From: Karstenula rhodostoma CBS 690.94
Taxonomy: Eukaryota; Ascomycota; Dothideomycetes; Pleosporales; Didymosphaeriaceae
Reading direction: 5' to 3'
DNA: 64,000 bases
Assembly (NCBI GenBank): GCA_010093485.1
Contig: MU001508.1
Location: 262,051 to 326,050 of the forward strand
Position numbers and translations under genes: made by a program. Position 1 is the first letter of the stretch. Each line of letters opens with the position of its first letter. The notes beneath the pieces are model-generated. The model did not search any database. It worked only from the letters and a program-made list of their open reading frames with translations, and was not told the DNA's origin. Shown piece after piece: positions 34,266 to 45,185 of the stretch.

Positions 34266-35866
34266 TTAAATGACCAGCCAATATGCACCGCCGACCGTCC
34301 CAACGGTCATGAAGATGGTAAGAATCGCCGCGCCCGCCTTTTCTCCTGCTGTAGCGACCGGGTAATCTATCTTCGGTATTCCTTCGTCTTCACCGGTCCC
34401 TAGTCCGGGGTCACCCGTGCTGGTTCCACCGGTATTGCCTGTCAATGGAGCCTTTGAAAACGGTACCATGTTTGCAGCAATGATACTAAGGGCAGCCAGT
34501 TGTTGACCCACTCCCGACTTGCCATCGTAGCCTTTCATGTACCACCGGTTTCCGCATTCGTATTGCCCACCACCGGTAGAGGAGGGTCCAACACAAGACT
34601 GTGCTGCCGCTATGCCTGACTTCTGTAGGTGTGGCATGACCAGAGGTGCAGTAAACGGAGCGAGTTGGGCGGCCACGGCGTACCACCTAGCGAGGTAGCC
34701 TTTGAAAGACACCATGTCACCGTTGCAGTTTTCTGGTCCTTCGCAAGGCTCAGTCATGATGCCGTTGTTTTGGTCAGGGAAGAAGATGGCCGTTTTATTG
34801 ATGAATCCAGACAAGCGCTTGCCCCAGAGATCGGACCCGTTCGTGTAGTTGTACATCTGGCAAGGTCAGCACATGTCACGGCACAGAAAGCGCAGCGCTT
34901 AATGTATGCGCGTTGATGACTTACGTAGGCAGCGCCTCCAATCATGATGCCGTAGTTGTAGGTCCACTGGTTTGTGTCGGGCTTGGTGCAATTACCCGCA
35001 TCTCCTTTAGCAGGGGTGGGATCAACATTTGCACCATCGTAGACAACATAATCATGAGTCACAAGCGAGCTCATATCCTCCAGCCAGTCAAAGATCTCCA
35101 CCGCCCTGTCCGCGTATGTCGAGTTGCCGGTGAACAGCGCCAGCCGAGCAGATAGCTGGAAGTATCCACCGTTCGAGGCCAAGTTCTTGTAACCCCAGCC
35201 TGGCAGCCACTGGTATATCTGCCACCGCACTCCGCCACCGCATGTCGCAGCTTCCCATCGCGTCCCAAGCTGGTTCCAAATGGACTGGCTGAGGGCGAGC
35301 CAGCCGGGCGTTCCATCAGGAGGGTTAGGAAAGTTGTATTCGGCGGCACTCATAAGCGTGAAGGCCCAGAACAATTGGTCGTCGTTGCCTTCATCCTTGG
35401 ACTGGTTCGCGGGCATCTACTGCGTGTTAGACGTTGCAGCGGCAGTGAGGCATGTCAGGCAAAATGGGCCGCGCTTGTTCAACCATGCGCGACTGCAGGG
35501 CTGCGCGGGAACAAGACTCACATAATCCCACTTGTCTCCTGCTTGGTGTACTAAGCCGTCCCGGATCATGTTGTTGTAAGAATCATCACCAGTGTAGTAC
35601 CAATAGTCGATCAACTGGCCAAACATAGCACCGGCTTGCCACCAATAGTAAGGCGGGTAGGTCAACAAGCCGGTTATCCCGGAGATGACCTGGTTGTCCG
35701 TTGTCGCATACATGGACCACAGGACTTGGGCGACATCTTTCGAAGCGGCGCGCACCGAGTCCTGGCTATTCGGGTCGAGGACAATGGCTGATGCGGGGAG
35801 CGAACACAAGTTCGCCGCCAAGAGTGACACGGCAGTCCAAGCCTGGGCGGCGCGGAATGGCTTCAT
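34266..35866 (-). CDS. GH76 mannan endo-1,6-alpha-mannosidase (Dfg5/Dcw1 type)
   Basis: Dfg5/Dcw1 proteins are GPI-anchored wall enzymes thought to cross-link GPI-protein glycans to wall glucan. Minus-strand exons are 35866..35522, 35416..34925 and 34856..34266, giving 475 aa. Both introns are phase 0. The signal peptide is MKPFRAAQAWTAVSLLAANL. The alpha-helical GH76 domain is shown by LLTYPPYYWWQAGAMFG, GNDDQLFWAFTLMSAAEYNF with the conserved Asp pair D127-D128, and NYGIMIGGAAYMYNYT. RWYMKGYDGKSGVGQQLAAL is the usual C-terminal block. A Thr/Gly/Ser-rich stem and a hydrophobic tail (AAILTIFMTVGTVGGAYWLVI-like) indicate GPI anchoring. The length matches the family. Confidence 0.95.
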
Positions 35867-37741
35867 GTCTGCAACATGTGTATGCGCGAGGTTGCGAAGG
35901 AAAGCGAGTGGACGGGGAGGGCGCGACGGGAGCGACAGCAAGGCAATTCGATGGCGACAGATTGGCGGAAGTATGTGGGTGTAGGAAAAGGTAGACAAAG
36001 GTAGTCAAAGGTGGACTATTGCCAAGTACCCGTGGCAGCCGGTTTAAGGTGCTGAGGAATGCACAAACGAGGGCAGCACTGAGCAGCACGATGGATCCGG
36101 CATTAGCAAACGAAACGGCCAGTCGAGCGGCATGGAAGAAGCACGTCACGCAGCCAGTCCTCGGCAGCGTGGCCAGTGACGGCGCCGTCGTCGAAAGGAA
36201 AGGCCTCAAAGCGGTCGGCGGCGGTCGGCGGGTGTGGGTGTGGGTGTGGGTGTGGGCGTGACCCTGCTCGACCCTCCGTCATGGCGATTCCCTGCTTCGA
36301 CGTGGCTGAGCCTGCTCGGTGCCACTGTTGTTGGTGCTCAGTGCTGCCGTCGTGGGCCGCCCGGCTCGTGTTCCTGCCTGTGTCAGCGAGCGCGTTGCCG
36401 GTAATAATTTCGCTGCGAGGGCAGCACCCGGGAGGAACTGTGGACCGGAGCCGGAAATATTGCAACCACCAAGCTTGCTACGGGAAGTGAAGCATGATCA
36501 AATGTGGGCGCCTGGACCGGGCGTGAGCTTGAACCGCACCCCTGCACACGCTAGGCCCGTCGCGTCACCTGCGATTGGAACGTCCGCCCAAAACACCACG
36601 ACAGCAGCCCACTGTTCGATATGGAGATCGTCAAAGGAGGGAGCTGCATCGGCATTCGAGAGGTCGCTATATGAGCTGCACAGCCGCCCTCGTTGATTAA
36701 GGGATGGACTCTACCGACCGTTTGCGCAACAGTACGCGCAACAGCTTGCGACAGACACAGCTACGGAGTGTGGTGATATTCCATCTCCCAGTGTCACGTT
36801 TCACGCTTAAGAGGGAATTGCAAACGAGGCAGGGAGTGCTTAACTCGCCCTATAACTGAGCGAAGAAACCTCGGACAGTGGTTGATAGATAAGTGGGCAT
36901 GGAGCGCATCAACGTGAGCAATTCCAACGACATAACCTAATCTATCGCGAGGCACCAGCTTACAGTCACGGGTCGTCGGCATCCGTAATATCCTCCCATG
37001 CTCTTCAAACATCCAATCAAAGGTCAACAGATACGCGTACACACGATGCGCATGAGGGATCCAGTGCTGGAAAGCAGTAGCCGACGAGCTTCCACTCACA
37101 TAGCCGTTCACACACACACATTGCGCGATCGTCTCTCGCAACGGATGTACCTCACCAAATGACACCTCGACTGTAGCTCAGCTGATCTGTCCTGAGTAAA
37201 CGTAGACTCGTACGGGGAGTCGGACGAACAGCTGTCGCTTCTACACGACCATCTCGTGGTCTCTGGCGTCTTGCTGGCCGCGTTGTCAGCAGACTCGCGT
37301 ATCTATCCGTACAATCCGAAATGACTGGATGCCTAAGATTGCCAGTACTGGAATGGTAAGAACATGGCTATTTGCGGCGACTGCAAAGAGCTCTCCTTCA
37401 TTGGTTTCTTAAACTCCGTCGAGATGATCGAAGTGGTTACGTGTTGTGCGAACTATTGGCTTTTGCGTACTTCCACGCGGCCACGGTACGTTCTTGCCCG
37501 TCCAACTCTACGACCCAACCATAGCAAGTCTACCAACATACTTAATTCGGAAAGCCAAGTGCCGCTAGCTGTGGGGAAGAGGTACATTCGGCTTGTCGAC
37601 CCGTACTAACGATACCTCAAATGCGGCAGGACAACTGATGGCGATTGCATATATCTGATCGTGTGTGGAACGTATGGGGATCAGTCACTTGTATCCCTTC
37701 ATCAAGGCGACCGCTTCGAACGCGAACGCTTGTGGTCCTCC
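35867..37741. other. intergenic, with a TGTGGG repeat
   Basis: This 1.9 kb interval is the GH76 promoter side and the 3' flank of IST3. It contains the GTGTGG-type repeat at 36231-36258. No gene is recognised. Confidence 0.5.
36231..36258. repeat. (TGTGGG)n microsatellite
   Basis: About four tandem TGTGGG units. Although G-rich on one strand, it is too short and the wrong motif for a fungal telomere (TTAGGG). Confidence 0.85.
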
Positions 37742-38677
37742 TCATCCGAGCTGTAGCGGACTACGGTCACTGCGGTCGCGATCCCGTCGATCTCGTGGCT
37801 TATCCCGAGCTTCTTCCCTGTCGCTCGAACCATCGCGACGTTGCCGCGAGCTTTTGTGGCGGCGCTCATCATCGGACGCCTCCCGCCTGCTTCGATGTTC
37901 CTTTTTTCTACGACTGTCCTCTTCCGAGTCCTCACGCCTGCTCCGATGCTCCTTCCTTCTGTGACGGTCTTCATCCTCTGAGTCCTTGTCCTTGATCCTC
38001 CTGTGCTCCCTATCGCGATCGCGACTTCGATCTCGCCGTGGTGAGCGGTGACGCCTGTGATGCTTCCGTTCCTTCTCCTTCCGTTTGCTCTTCTTGAACT
38101 TTTTGACCGCAGACTCAGCCTTCTCCTGCAGCCTCTTCACCATAGATTCCTTCATCGGGTCTTCCTCGTCAAGATCACGTATGTCCTTTTCCAGCTCAAT
38201 CTCCTCCGGTAGCAGCGGGCGGTCGTCGTCCGAATCGCTCTCACTTTCTGTGCGCTGCCTCTTGCGCCGGCCGCCATCCTCGTCCCCAGCCATATCGACT
38301 TCTCCCATCGTGTTGTCTCCCATGTCCTCATCGTCCTTGGGCTTGTAACGCGTGTGATCCACCTTCAGCACCCTGTCCATGACCGTCGCTCCTCCCAGAT
38401 TGTCCACAGCCAGGTCGCAGCTCCTCTGGTCCTCATATTTCAGCCAACCAAAGCCCTTCGACTTGCCCGTTTCCTTGTCGCGTGCCAGTCGTATCCACAC
38501 GGGCTCTCCAAACTGTGAGAATATGGTGATAACGTCGCCTTCGGAAAGCTCGAAGGGCAGGCCGCCGATGTAGATGAAGGCCGTGTCGCGGTAGTCGGTA
38601 TGCCATGAGCCTTCCGGATTGATGCCTGCCTCCAGCTCGCGCTTGTTAAGCTGCTGGATCGCGCGTATGGAATTCAT
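37742..38677 (-). CDS. IST3: U2 snRNP / RES complex RNA-binding protein Ist3
   Basis: Ist3 (RBMX2 in animals) is an RRM protein of the RES complex, needed for splicing and pre-mRNA retention in the nucleus. The frame encodes 311 aa without introns. MNSIRAIQQLNKRELEAGI then SWHTDYRDTAFIYIGGLP is highly typical. The RRM spans about residues 33-111, with RNP2 as IYIGGL and RNP1 as KGFGWLKY, followed by the DRVLKVDHTRYKPK end. The remainder is acidic, then rich in Arg/Ser/Asp/Lys (RS-like). The annotated frame ends abruptly with SPLQLG at 37742, while an adjacent frame continues with RS-type sequence to about 37702 (see findings). A second, upstream-extended reading to 39313 in the same frame is not supported, since family proteins start at this ATG. 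Confidence 0.93.
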   Translation of the reverse strand: MNSIRAIQQLNKRELEAGINPEGSWHTDYRDTAFIYIGGLPFELSEGDVITIFSQFGEPVWIRLARDKETGKSKGFGWLKYEDQRSCDLAVDNLGGATVMDRVLKVDHTRYKPKDDEDMGDNTMGEVDMAGDEDGGRRKRQRTESESDSDDDRPLLPEEIELEKDIRDLDEEDPMKESMVKRLQEKAESAVKKFKKSKRKEKERKHHRRHRSPRRDRSRDRDREHRRIKDKDSEDEDRHRRKEHRSRREDSEEDSRRKKEHRSRREASDDERRHKSSRQRRDGSSDREEARDKPRDRRDRDRSDRSPLQLG

Positions 38678-39063
38678 GGCGAGTGTGCGCGTGCGCGCGG
38701 GCTGAACGCGATGGGAAGCCGCAGTGGTTCTGGTACGTCGGATTGGGATGGGCGGCGGGCGTCTCGGTAAGTCGCAACGTCCACGACGTGGCCAGGGCGA
38801 AGTATAGTAGTGCAGTTGTGTCTGTGAAAAGGTCGTGAAGGTGACGGCACATTTTGTCTTGGCGGTCGCGTATCCCTGCATGGAAAGCTTCCGACAAACA
38901 AACGGGTCCAACCTCCACAACATCCCCGCAGCATCCTCACACACACGTCGCCGCCTATCGCTCCATTTACGCGCAGTCACTCTCGGGCTCTGTGCTGCGC
39001 TAACGCTTTTGGAAAAGCGCATGACTGTCTCGTTGCCGTCTTGAACCTGCGAGCTACTCCGCA
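38678..39063. promoter_or_regulatory. divergent promoter, IST3 / dynein light intermediate chain
   Basis: 386 bases separate the start codons of two divergently transcribed genes, so both promoters and 5' leaders must be here. Confidence 0.6.
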
Positions 39064-40771
39064 ATGGCCAGCGCGCGCAGCTCCAACTTCCCCGTGCGGC
39101 GGCCGAATAGCAGCGACCAAGAGAAGGAGGAGATATGGAAGCCCATGCTGGACAACATCTCGAGCGGGAAGCGCCTGCCAGAGAAGAGCTTGCTGGTACT
39201 CGGTAGGGCATACTGGAGGACGGGAGACAGGGGCACATGCTAATGTGACCAGGCGGTACACCGGAAACACAGAGAGAGTTCCTCGAGTCAGTAGCCACAG
39301 ACCCTACGAACAACCGGAGACCTCCGGATAGAGGACGGAAGCCGCCAATCGCAAACCAATTCGCGCTGGGCTACACGTATCAAGACGTGCTCGACACCGA
39401 TCATGAAGGTACACGTAGCGACTCCATATTCAGGGAGGGGACTGACTCGTGCAGATACACTCGCTCGTCTTTCTCTATACCTGCTCGCAAACCCGTCGCC
39501 ATCATTCACACCGCTCATAAAACCGTACCTGAATCCTCGCACGCTCCCGCATATGCTAGTCGTCATTTTGCTTGACTGGAATCACCCATGGTTATGGATA
39601 AGACAGCTGCGCGACTGGATCCGGGTTCTGCGGTCGCTCATCCTATCCCTTGATGTTGCTTCGAAGGAGGTGCTCGAGGAGAATATCACCACCCTCCAAG
39701 ACAAGGGTCGCACTGTCGGCGGTGCTGAGGGGAACAGTGCGCTGGAGAACGTGAAAGTGCCCATGGGGCCTGGAGAGTGGGATGAACCTCTTGGCATACC
39801 ACTATGCGTCGTTTGCCAGAACGCCGACAAGATCGAAGCTCTGGAGCGAGAGCGGGGATGGAAGGAAGAGGAGTTCGATTTCATCCTGCAGTATCTGCGA
39901 ACCATACTTCTCAAGCACGGTGCCAGCCTTGTATATACGATGCCGTCGGCCCCAGGATCGCTTCAGACGCTCATTCATTCCGCTTTGGGGATCAAGTCCC
40001 TCCTGAAGCAGAAACAACTCAAGCACAACGTGACGGATCGGGATCGAGTGTTGGTTCCGCCGAATTGGGATTCATGGGCCAAGATCAGAATCTTGAGAGA
40101 CGGCTTCGATGTGGAAGGAGTTAGCGAGAAATGGTCGGTCGACATCGATCACATCCCGCAACAAATGAAGGTAGTCATGAACGGCGAAGTCCCAGCCGAA
40201 GGCGAGGAGCAGGAAGTCAGTGTCTCGCCGCAGCAAGAAGAAGAAGACGAAGGCCCCTCTGCCACCACAATCTACGAAGAGACGATCCGCAACCCCGAAT
40301 CGGACTTTCCGCTCTCCGCACTGCATTCCAAGCAGACGAACGGCATCGAGATATCAAGTCAAGACACGCAAGACTTCCTCAAGGAGCAAGTCAAGGTTTT
40401 GGATCAACTGCGTCTCGAGGACGAAAACGAGGCAAAGGCCAAAGCAGCGAAGAAAGACGTGGACAACTACAGGACGTATACGGACGATGCGTCAGGTGTG
40501 GTGGAAGAGCACATCGGTCCTGTGCAGTTCAACATGGGCGGTATTCAAGTCAACGCTGACGAGATGGTCAAGCGATTACAAGTATGTTTTGCATCCATTC
40601 TGATAACAAAACCAGTATTGACATTCCCCACAGGAGCGCGAGACCAGCAGAGCTACTGAATCCGAGGCTGCCACGACACCGCCCGTCAACGGTTCCGATC
40701 CCGCCAACATGGACAACGAAAAGCTCATGTCCTTCTTTTCTGGTCTCATCAAGAAACCCTCCGCCAAATAG
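39064..40771 (+). CDS. cytoplasmic dynein light intermediate chain
   Basis: This subunit of cytoplasmic dynein links the heavy chain to cargo adaptors for minus-end transport on microtubules. Exons are 39064..39202, 39253..39408, 39455..40581 and 40634..40771, giving 519 aa. The start reads MASARSSNFPVRRP and exon 1 ends in LLVLG. The Ras-like DLIC domain continues with GYTYQDVLDTDHEDTLARLS, DWNHPWLWIRQLRDWI, LVYTMPSAPGSLQTLIHSAL and VLVPPNWDSWAKIRIL. The nucleotide-loop position reads GGTPETQR rather than a GxxxxGK(S/T) P-loop, so nucleotide binding is doubtful. The C-terminal half is acidic and Gln/Glu rich, ending in the short conserved helix NEKLMSFFSGLIKK, the adaptor-interaction type of segment. 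Confidence 0.93.
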
Positions 40772-41512
40772 ACACCTCCACTTTCCGTCTTTTACCGTCC
40801 GATGGCTTCCCCTTTAGTAGATGTCGCGCACGTGTGCTGTTCATACGCGAGGTTTGATCAGCTGTTCTGGGTCGGTGCTTTTCCATTTTGCGATCAAATT
40901 CAATGTGTCTATGTTCGGTTGGCGGGTTTGGGGTTAGCATAGCTTTATACCCACAGCATAGTCTGCGCTATCGATCTCTTGTGTCGTTGGCATTCTCCTT
41001 AGGAAACCTTGCTTGTTTGCTTGGTATACGACGATTATCCGTGTCTACTCGGGCTGATATATAACAGTCAGCCTTGGCTTGCGCATGATTGCTGACTTGG
41101 AGTGGTCACATAAGTCGCTGAACGTGATCTGTTTACATACGTAACATATCCGCCAGTTGTAGTCGAATGCACATTCCATCGATCGCGTCCAGGTTTCGCA
41201 AACATGGGCCTTGCTCAAGGGTGTAGTGTAATCAACTCCGCACTGGAGCTCAGCTCTTCTACGTGTGACATTACTAATATGGGTCTTACAAGCTCTAGAC
41301 TAGCGGCTCCCAGCTTCTCGTTCCCCACACCTTGGCCCAGAGAAGTAGTAAGACGTCTCCATCTTGGGACTCAGATCACGAACAGCGAGTTTCAGCTTTT
41401 CAGCTCGCTCGGCCCACCGCCAGATATACATACCCACCCACTCCCAGCCAGACTTTACTCGCAACCTCAGAGTCGCCAAATTCTCCATCCAAGTTTCGAC
41501 ACACCTACCACC
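40772..41512. other. intergenic, promoter of the nitronate monooxygenase gene
   Basis: 741 bases between two plus-strand genes. The nitronate monooxygenase frame stays open upstream to 41204, but that segment looks like 5' leader. Confidence 0.5.
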
Positions 41513-42580
41513 ATGTCATCCCAACAATGGTCCCGCACACTATCATCCTACCTCCCCTGGACATCCTCTCCCCTCCTCATCTCCGCCCCAATGGGCGGCT
41601 TCGCATGGGCGCCCCTCGCCACCGCCGTCTCTCTCGCCGGCGGCCTCGGCCTCATCGGCAGCTTAAACGACATGTCGCAACTCTCTACCCAGCTCTCCCA
41701 GGCACGCTCCACGTTCGCAGCGTCCTCCAACGCAGCGATCAAGGCCTCATCAACGCTACCACTAGGCGTCGGCATCCTAGCCTTCATCTGCAAAATCGAG
41801 GACGTGGTGCCCGTTATACGGGAGTTCAAGCCCGCAGTCGTATGGCTCTTCGCCGCGAAGCAGCTAGGCGACTACAGAGCGTGGGTAGATGCGCTGAGAG
41901 GCGCGAGTCCCGAGACGCGGGTCTGGATCCAAGTCGGCAACGTCGAAGCCGCGCTATACGTCGCGAACCATGCGCGCCCCGATGCTATCTGTCTCCAAGG
42001 CGCCGACGCAGGGGGCCACGGGTTCGAGAAGGGGGCGGGTGTCATTTCCCTCGTACCTGAGGCGGCGGATGCGCTGAGGCGGGAGGGATTCGGCGACGTG
42101 CCGCTGCTTGCGAGTGGGGGCATTGTAGACGGGAGGGGTGTCGCTGCTGCGCTTGCGCTGGGGGCGGCGGGCGTGGTTATGGGGACGAGGTTTTTGGCGA
42201 GCAGGGAGGTGACGATTCATCCTGTTGCGCAGGCGGCGGTTGTGGAGGCGGAGGATGGCGGGCAGGTCACGAAGAGGAGTAAGCTGTTTGATCAGTTGAA
42301 GGGGCCGAATGTTTGGCCGGAGGCATATGATGGGAGGAGTCTGGTGGTGAGGAGTTATGAGGATTATGTTGGTGGGGTGGGGTTGGAGGAGATACAGAGG
42401 CTGCATAATGAGGCTGTTCTTCAGGATCACAAGGGGTATGCGACGGGGAGGAAGGGGAGGGCGGCCATTTGGGCGGGGACGGGGGTGGGGATTGTAAGGG
42501 AGGTGGAGGGGGCGGCGGATATTATTGAGAAGGTGAGGAGGGAGGCGAAGAGAATCATGAGCGGACTGGGGAAGTTGTGA
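41513..42580 (+). CDS. nitronate monooxygenase (2-nitropropane dioxygenase family)
   Basis: This FMN enzyme oxidises nitronates such as propionate-3-nitronate to the aldehyde or keto acid plus nitrite or nitrate, protecting against plant- or fungus-derived nitro toxins. The single exon encodes 355 aa. Family hallmarks are LLISAPMGGFAWAPLATAVS at residues 21-40, the catalytic-histidine-region signature GADAGGHG at 162-169, and the FMN-phosphate segments LLASGGIVDGRG and LGAAGVVMGTRFLAS. I chose the ATG at 41513 (MSSQQWSRTL) because family proteins start about here. The frame runs open from 41204 with 103 extra codons that lack conservation signs. Third positions in the last 400 bases are extremely G-rich. 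Confidence 0.9.
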   Translation: MSSQQWSRTLSSYLPWTSSPLLISAPMGGFAWAPLATAVSLAGGLGLIGSLNDMSQLSTQLSQARSTFAASSNAAIKASSTLPLGVGILAFICKIEDVVPVIREFKPAVVWLFAAKQLGDYRAWVDALRGASPETRVWIQVGNVEAALYVANHARPDAICLQGADAGGHGFEKGAGVISLVPEAADALRREGFGDVPLLASGGIVDGRGVAAALALGAAGVVMGTRFLASREVTIHPVAQAAVVEAEDGGQVTKRSKLFDQLKGPNVWPEAYDGRSLVVRSYEDYVGGVGLEEIQRLHNEAVLQDHKGYATGRKGRAAIWAGTGVGIVREVEGAADIIEKVRREAKRIMSGLGKL

Positions 42581-45185
42581 TACTCTACACCAGTACTAGG
42601 TGAATGGTATGAGTACTTCCTTGCTCCTCCTGCGGCAGGACATTATACTCTAACTTTTGTCTAACCATTGTACCGTGGAGGTATTCTATCTTACGACATT
42701 TGATCACACTGTATGCGGATTCCGCAGACACTCATTTTGAAGAGTTTGGAAGTCATCACTGGACTTGTGAGTGGTCGCTTTTCTTACGCAAAGCAGTGCT
42801 TCGGTTGCGGGGACAAACCCGAGCGAGCGAAGGCGAAGAGCTGCGCCCAGAACGAGATCTGAACATGGTCATCGTTTAGCACTGTTGAGCAAGAGAAAGC
42901 CGATCACTGTTCTCAGTGTGGACAGATATCGTTTATTGTCAGGCCGCCTGCCCATCCGATTGCAGGGGTACCTGGGAACGTCATCGAGCCGCTATACGCG
43001 CAAGCGCAAGTACACTGATGGTTCGTCACGGTCTGATAAAAAGAGCAGGTGCAGCAAGAGGGAGGGGTCTCATGCACGGCGCTATCGACATCGAAAGAGC
43101 CGATATACGCGTCCTACAGATTTGCCGTTCGGCAACAGCTGCATAGGTAAAACAGAACAGGTGCTTAAGCGATCGTGCCCACGCAGTGTACCTTCCAAAT
43201 ACATACCGCAACCTTGCCTCTCATATTTCTTCTCTTTGGGCCATCAGTGACACATCCTCCTCTTACTGGATGCCAAGCGCGCAGATTTGTAGCCGAGCGC
43301 ACAACGTCACATACACATGCAGGATCAGCATGAAGATGGTGTGCTGATCGTTGGATTGGGGACGGATAGCCGCGGAAATCTAGAGATCTAAAGGCAAGCT
43401 TATTATGCATGATGCTATATAGCTAGGATTGATGTAGACGAGCGGTTCGAAGAGGCCAGTTCTGCGAACGTGGCTCATGGCATTGATTTATCAGTAGAGA
43501 TTCACGCCTCCACGTGGTCCCGCGCACACTGTTTAGTATCTACAAAATACTTGTTTTTCGAAAGATGCGGAACAATCCTGTGAGCAGGTGTCTTTATGCA
43601 CTCGACCTCATTTGCAGCATTGACGGCAAATCCTGTTTGCACAAGGTACGGGCCGCGTAATCGACTCACTGATTCTGTTAAGACGAGTCCGGAATAGATC
43701 GTCTCGGTAGCACGGCACACGCACACAATCTTGTTGGGGTCTTGCGACTCGGCACAGAGCTAAGTGTTGTCATGGCTGTCCCGCTCGGCTACGTGGATGC
43801 TTTTTCTCCCCACGGTGAGGTTTGCGCGGAATTATGCAATGTCTCTCTTTCCTCCAGCAAAATCTCAAATCGAAAACCAGGTCACTAGATCGACCTGGTC
43901 CCATGGTCCATGGTCTCCAGGGCTCTGAAGCTGGTGTACGTAGCATAGGTCTTGCACTTGAATCCGACAGAACTCATCACTTGAAGAACCGATTAGGACC
44001 CTATCAACCGCAAGACTGGATGGCTGACGCATAACAGGCTGAACAGAGGGATGGTATTTTGCCGTTCCAACAGGTAGAATGAGCAGATGACGGTCGACTG
44101 TGCCGCAAAACCCATGATTACCGTTGACCTCAAGCCTGGATTAGGAAGCTGTGTCGTGCGAAGTGCATCGGAACCACGAACCCTTCCGTGCCCGACATGG
44201 ATGGCTTCAAGGGACGTCCTTCTCAGACGAGTCTTTCTGGGTTCGGCTAAAACGGTTACTGAACTTAGGTCCTTGCCAGTTGAATTCAATGGCATCGTGT
44301 TTTTGTGATATCAAACAGTCTCTTCCATCCGCTTTCTGCGGGTCATGTTGAAGAGTGGAAGAAACGCATTGAACTGTGCCTCGTCGCTGCCTGAATCGTG
44401 CTAGGATCTTGCTGATGTATGCGGGTTAGTGCTCCGACCGAGCAAGTTTGCATCGCGAGGAAGTAACAGCAGGGTTCAGCTCAGTGGGAGGGCTGGCCCA
44501 TCATGGTGTCGATACGGATCTGGACGTTGTGGAGGCGCGGTAGCCTCTCGTTTCTCCCGCAAGCGCCGTGGCGCCGTCTATGTTTGGTCCGTGCTGGCGC
44601 GCAGATCGCCTGTAATCAGACCAACGGACAAGGATTTAACGCGCCAAGTAAATCAAAGCACTGTTTGGTTGGTGGGAACAGAGAAACGAACAACGGCTTG
44701 AAAGTCAGCCCCAGCGCCAACCTTGCGACTTTCACCAAACGAGACAAGAGCCATGCGGGAGCCACAAGGAGCGGGTCGTCCGGCGCGTATTTGGGCTTTC
44801 TGTAAGGCTTAGAACCTTAGCAAGCATCCTGCTTTGCTGGCCTTCGATCCTGGTCCATATATGTCCTCTGCAGGGTAGTTTGAGGCTCCTCAGTACGTGT
44901 GCGCTTGAATGCGGCGTAAGCATGGGGCCACCCGCACCTTTGCCCGTGACTGGAGTTTCGAGCGATCGACGAGCGCTTGCCCCAGAGCGGGTATTTTTAT
45001 TTCCCAAATATAGCCATTACGGGAACCGTGCCACATCTCGTAGAATAAGAGTATCATTAGCCTCTCCATGCGCCATCGATCCATTTGATTCTCTACGGTC
45101 CGCTGGCGAACTACTCCTTTAGTCTTAATCATTCACAGGTGAAACCAGTCCGGACTGGCAGTCACTTGTAACGTCCTCGTTCAAC
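42581..45185. other. 2.6 kb interval without a recognised gene
   Basis: No gene is recognised. Open frames at 42.8-43.3 kb and 44.4-44.8 kb are short, Arg/Ser rich and without motifs or splice-consistent extensions. Confidence 0.5.

Noticed and set aside
36231..36258. TGTGGG repeat as telomere-like sequence
   Set aside because: It is about four units, internal, and not the TTAGGG of filamentous fungi.
38678..39313. Upstream extension of IST3 in the same frame to 39313
   Set aside because: It would run through the start of the dynein light intermediate chain gene, and Ist3 proteins begin at MNSIRAIQQLNK.
41204..41512. N-terminal extension of nitronate monooxygenase by 103 residues
   Set aside because: The family starts near MSSQQW...PMGGFA. 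The extension is low complexity, rich in Ser/Pro, and looks like leader sequence.
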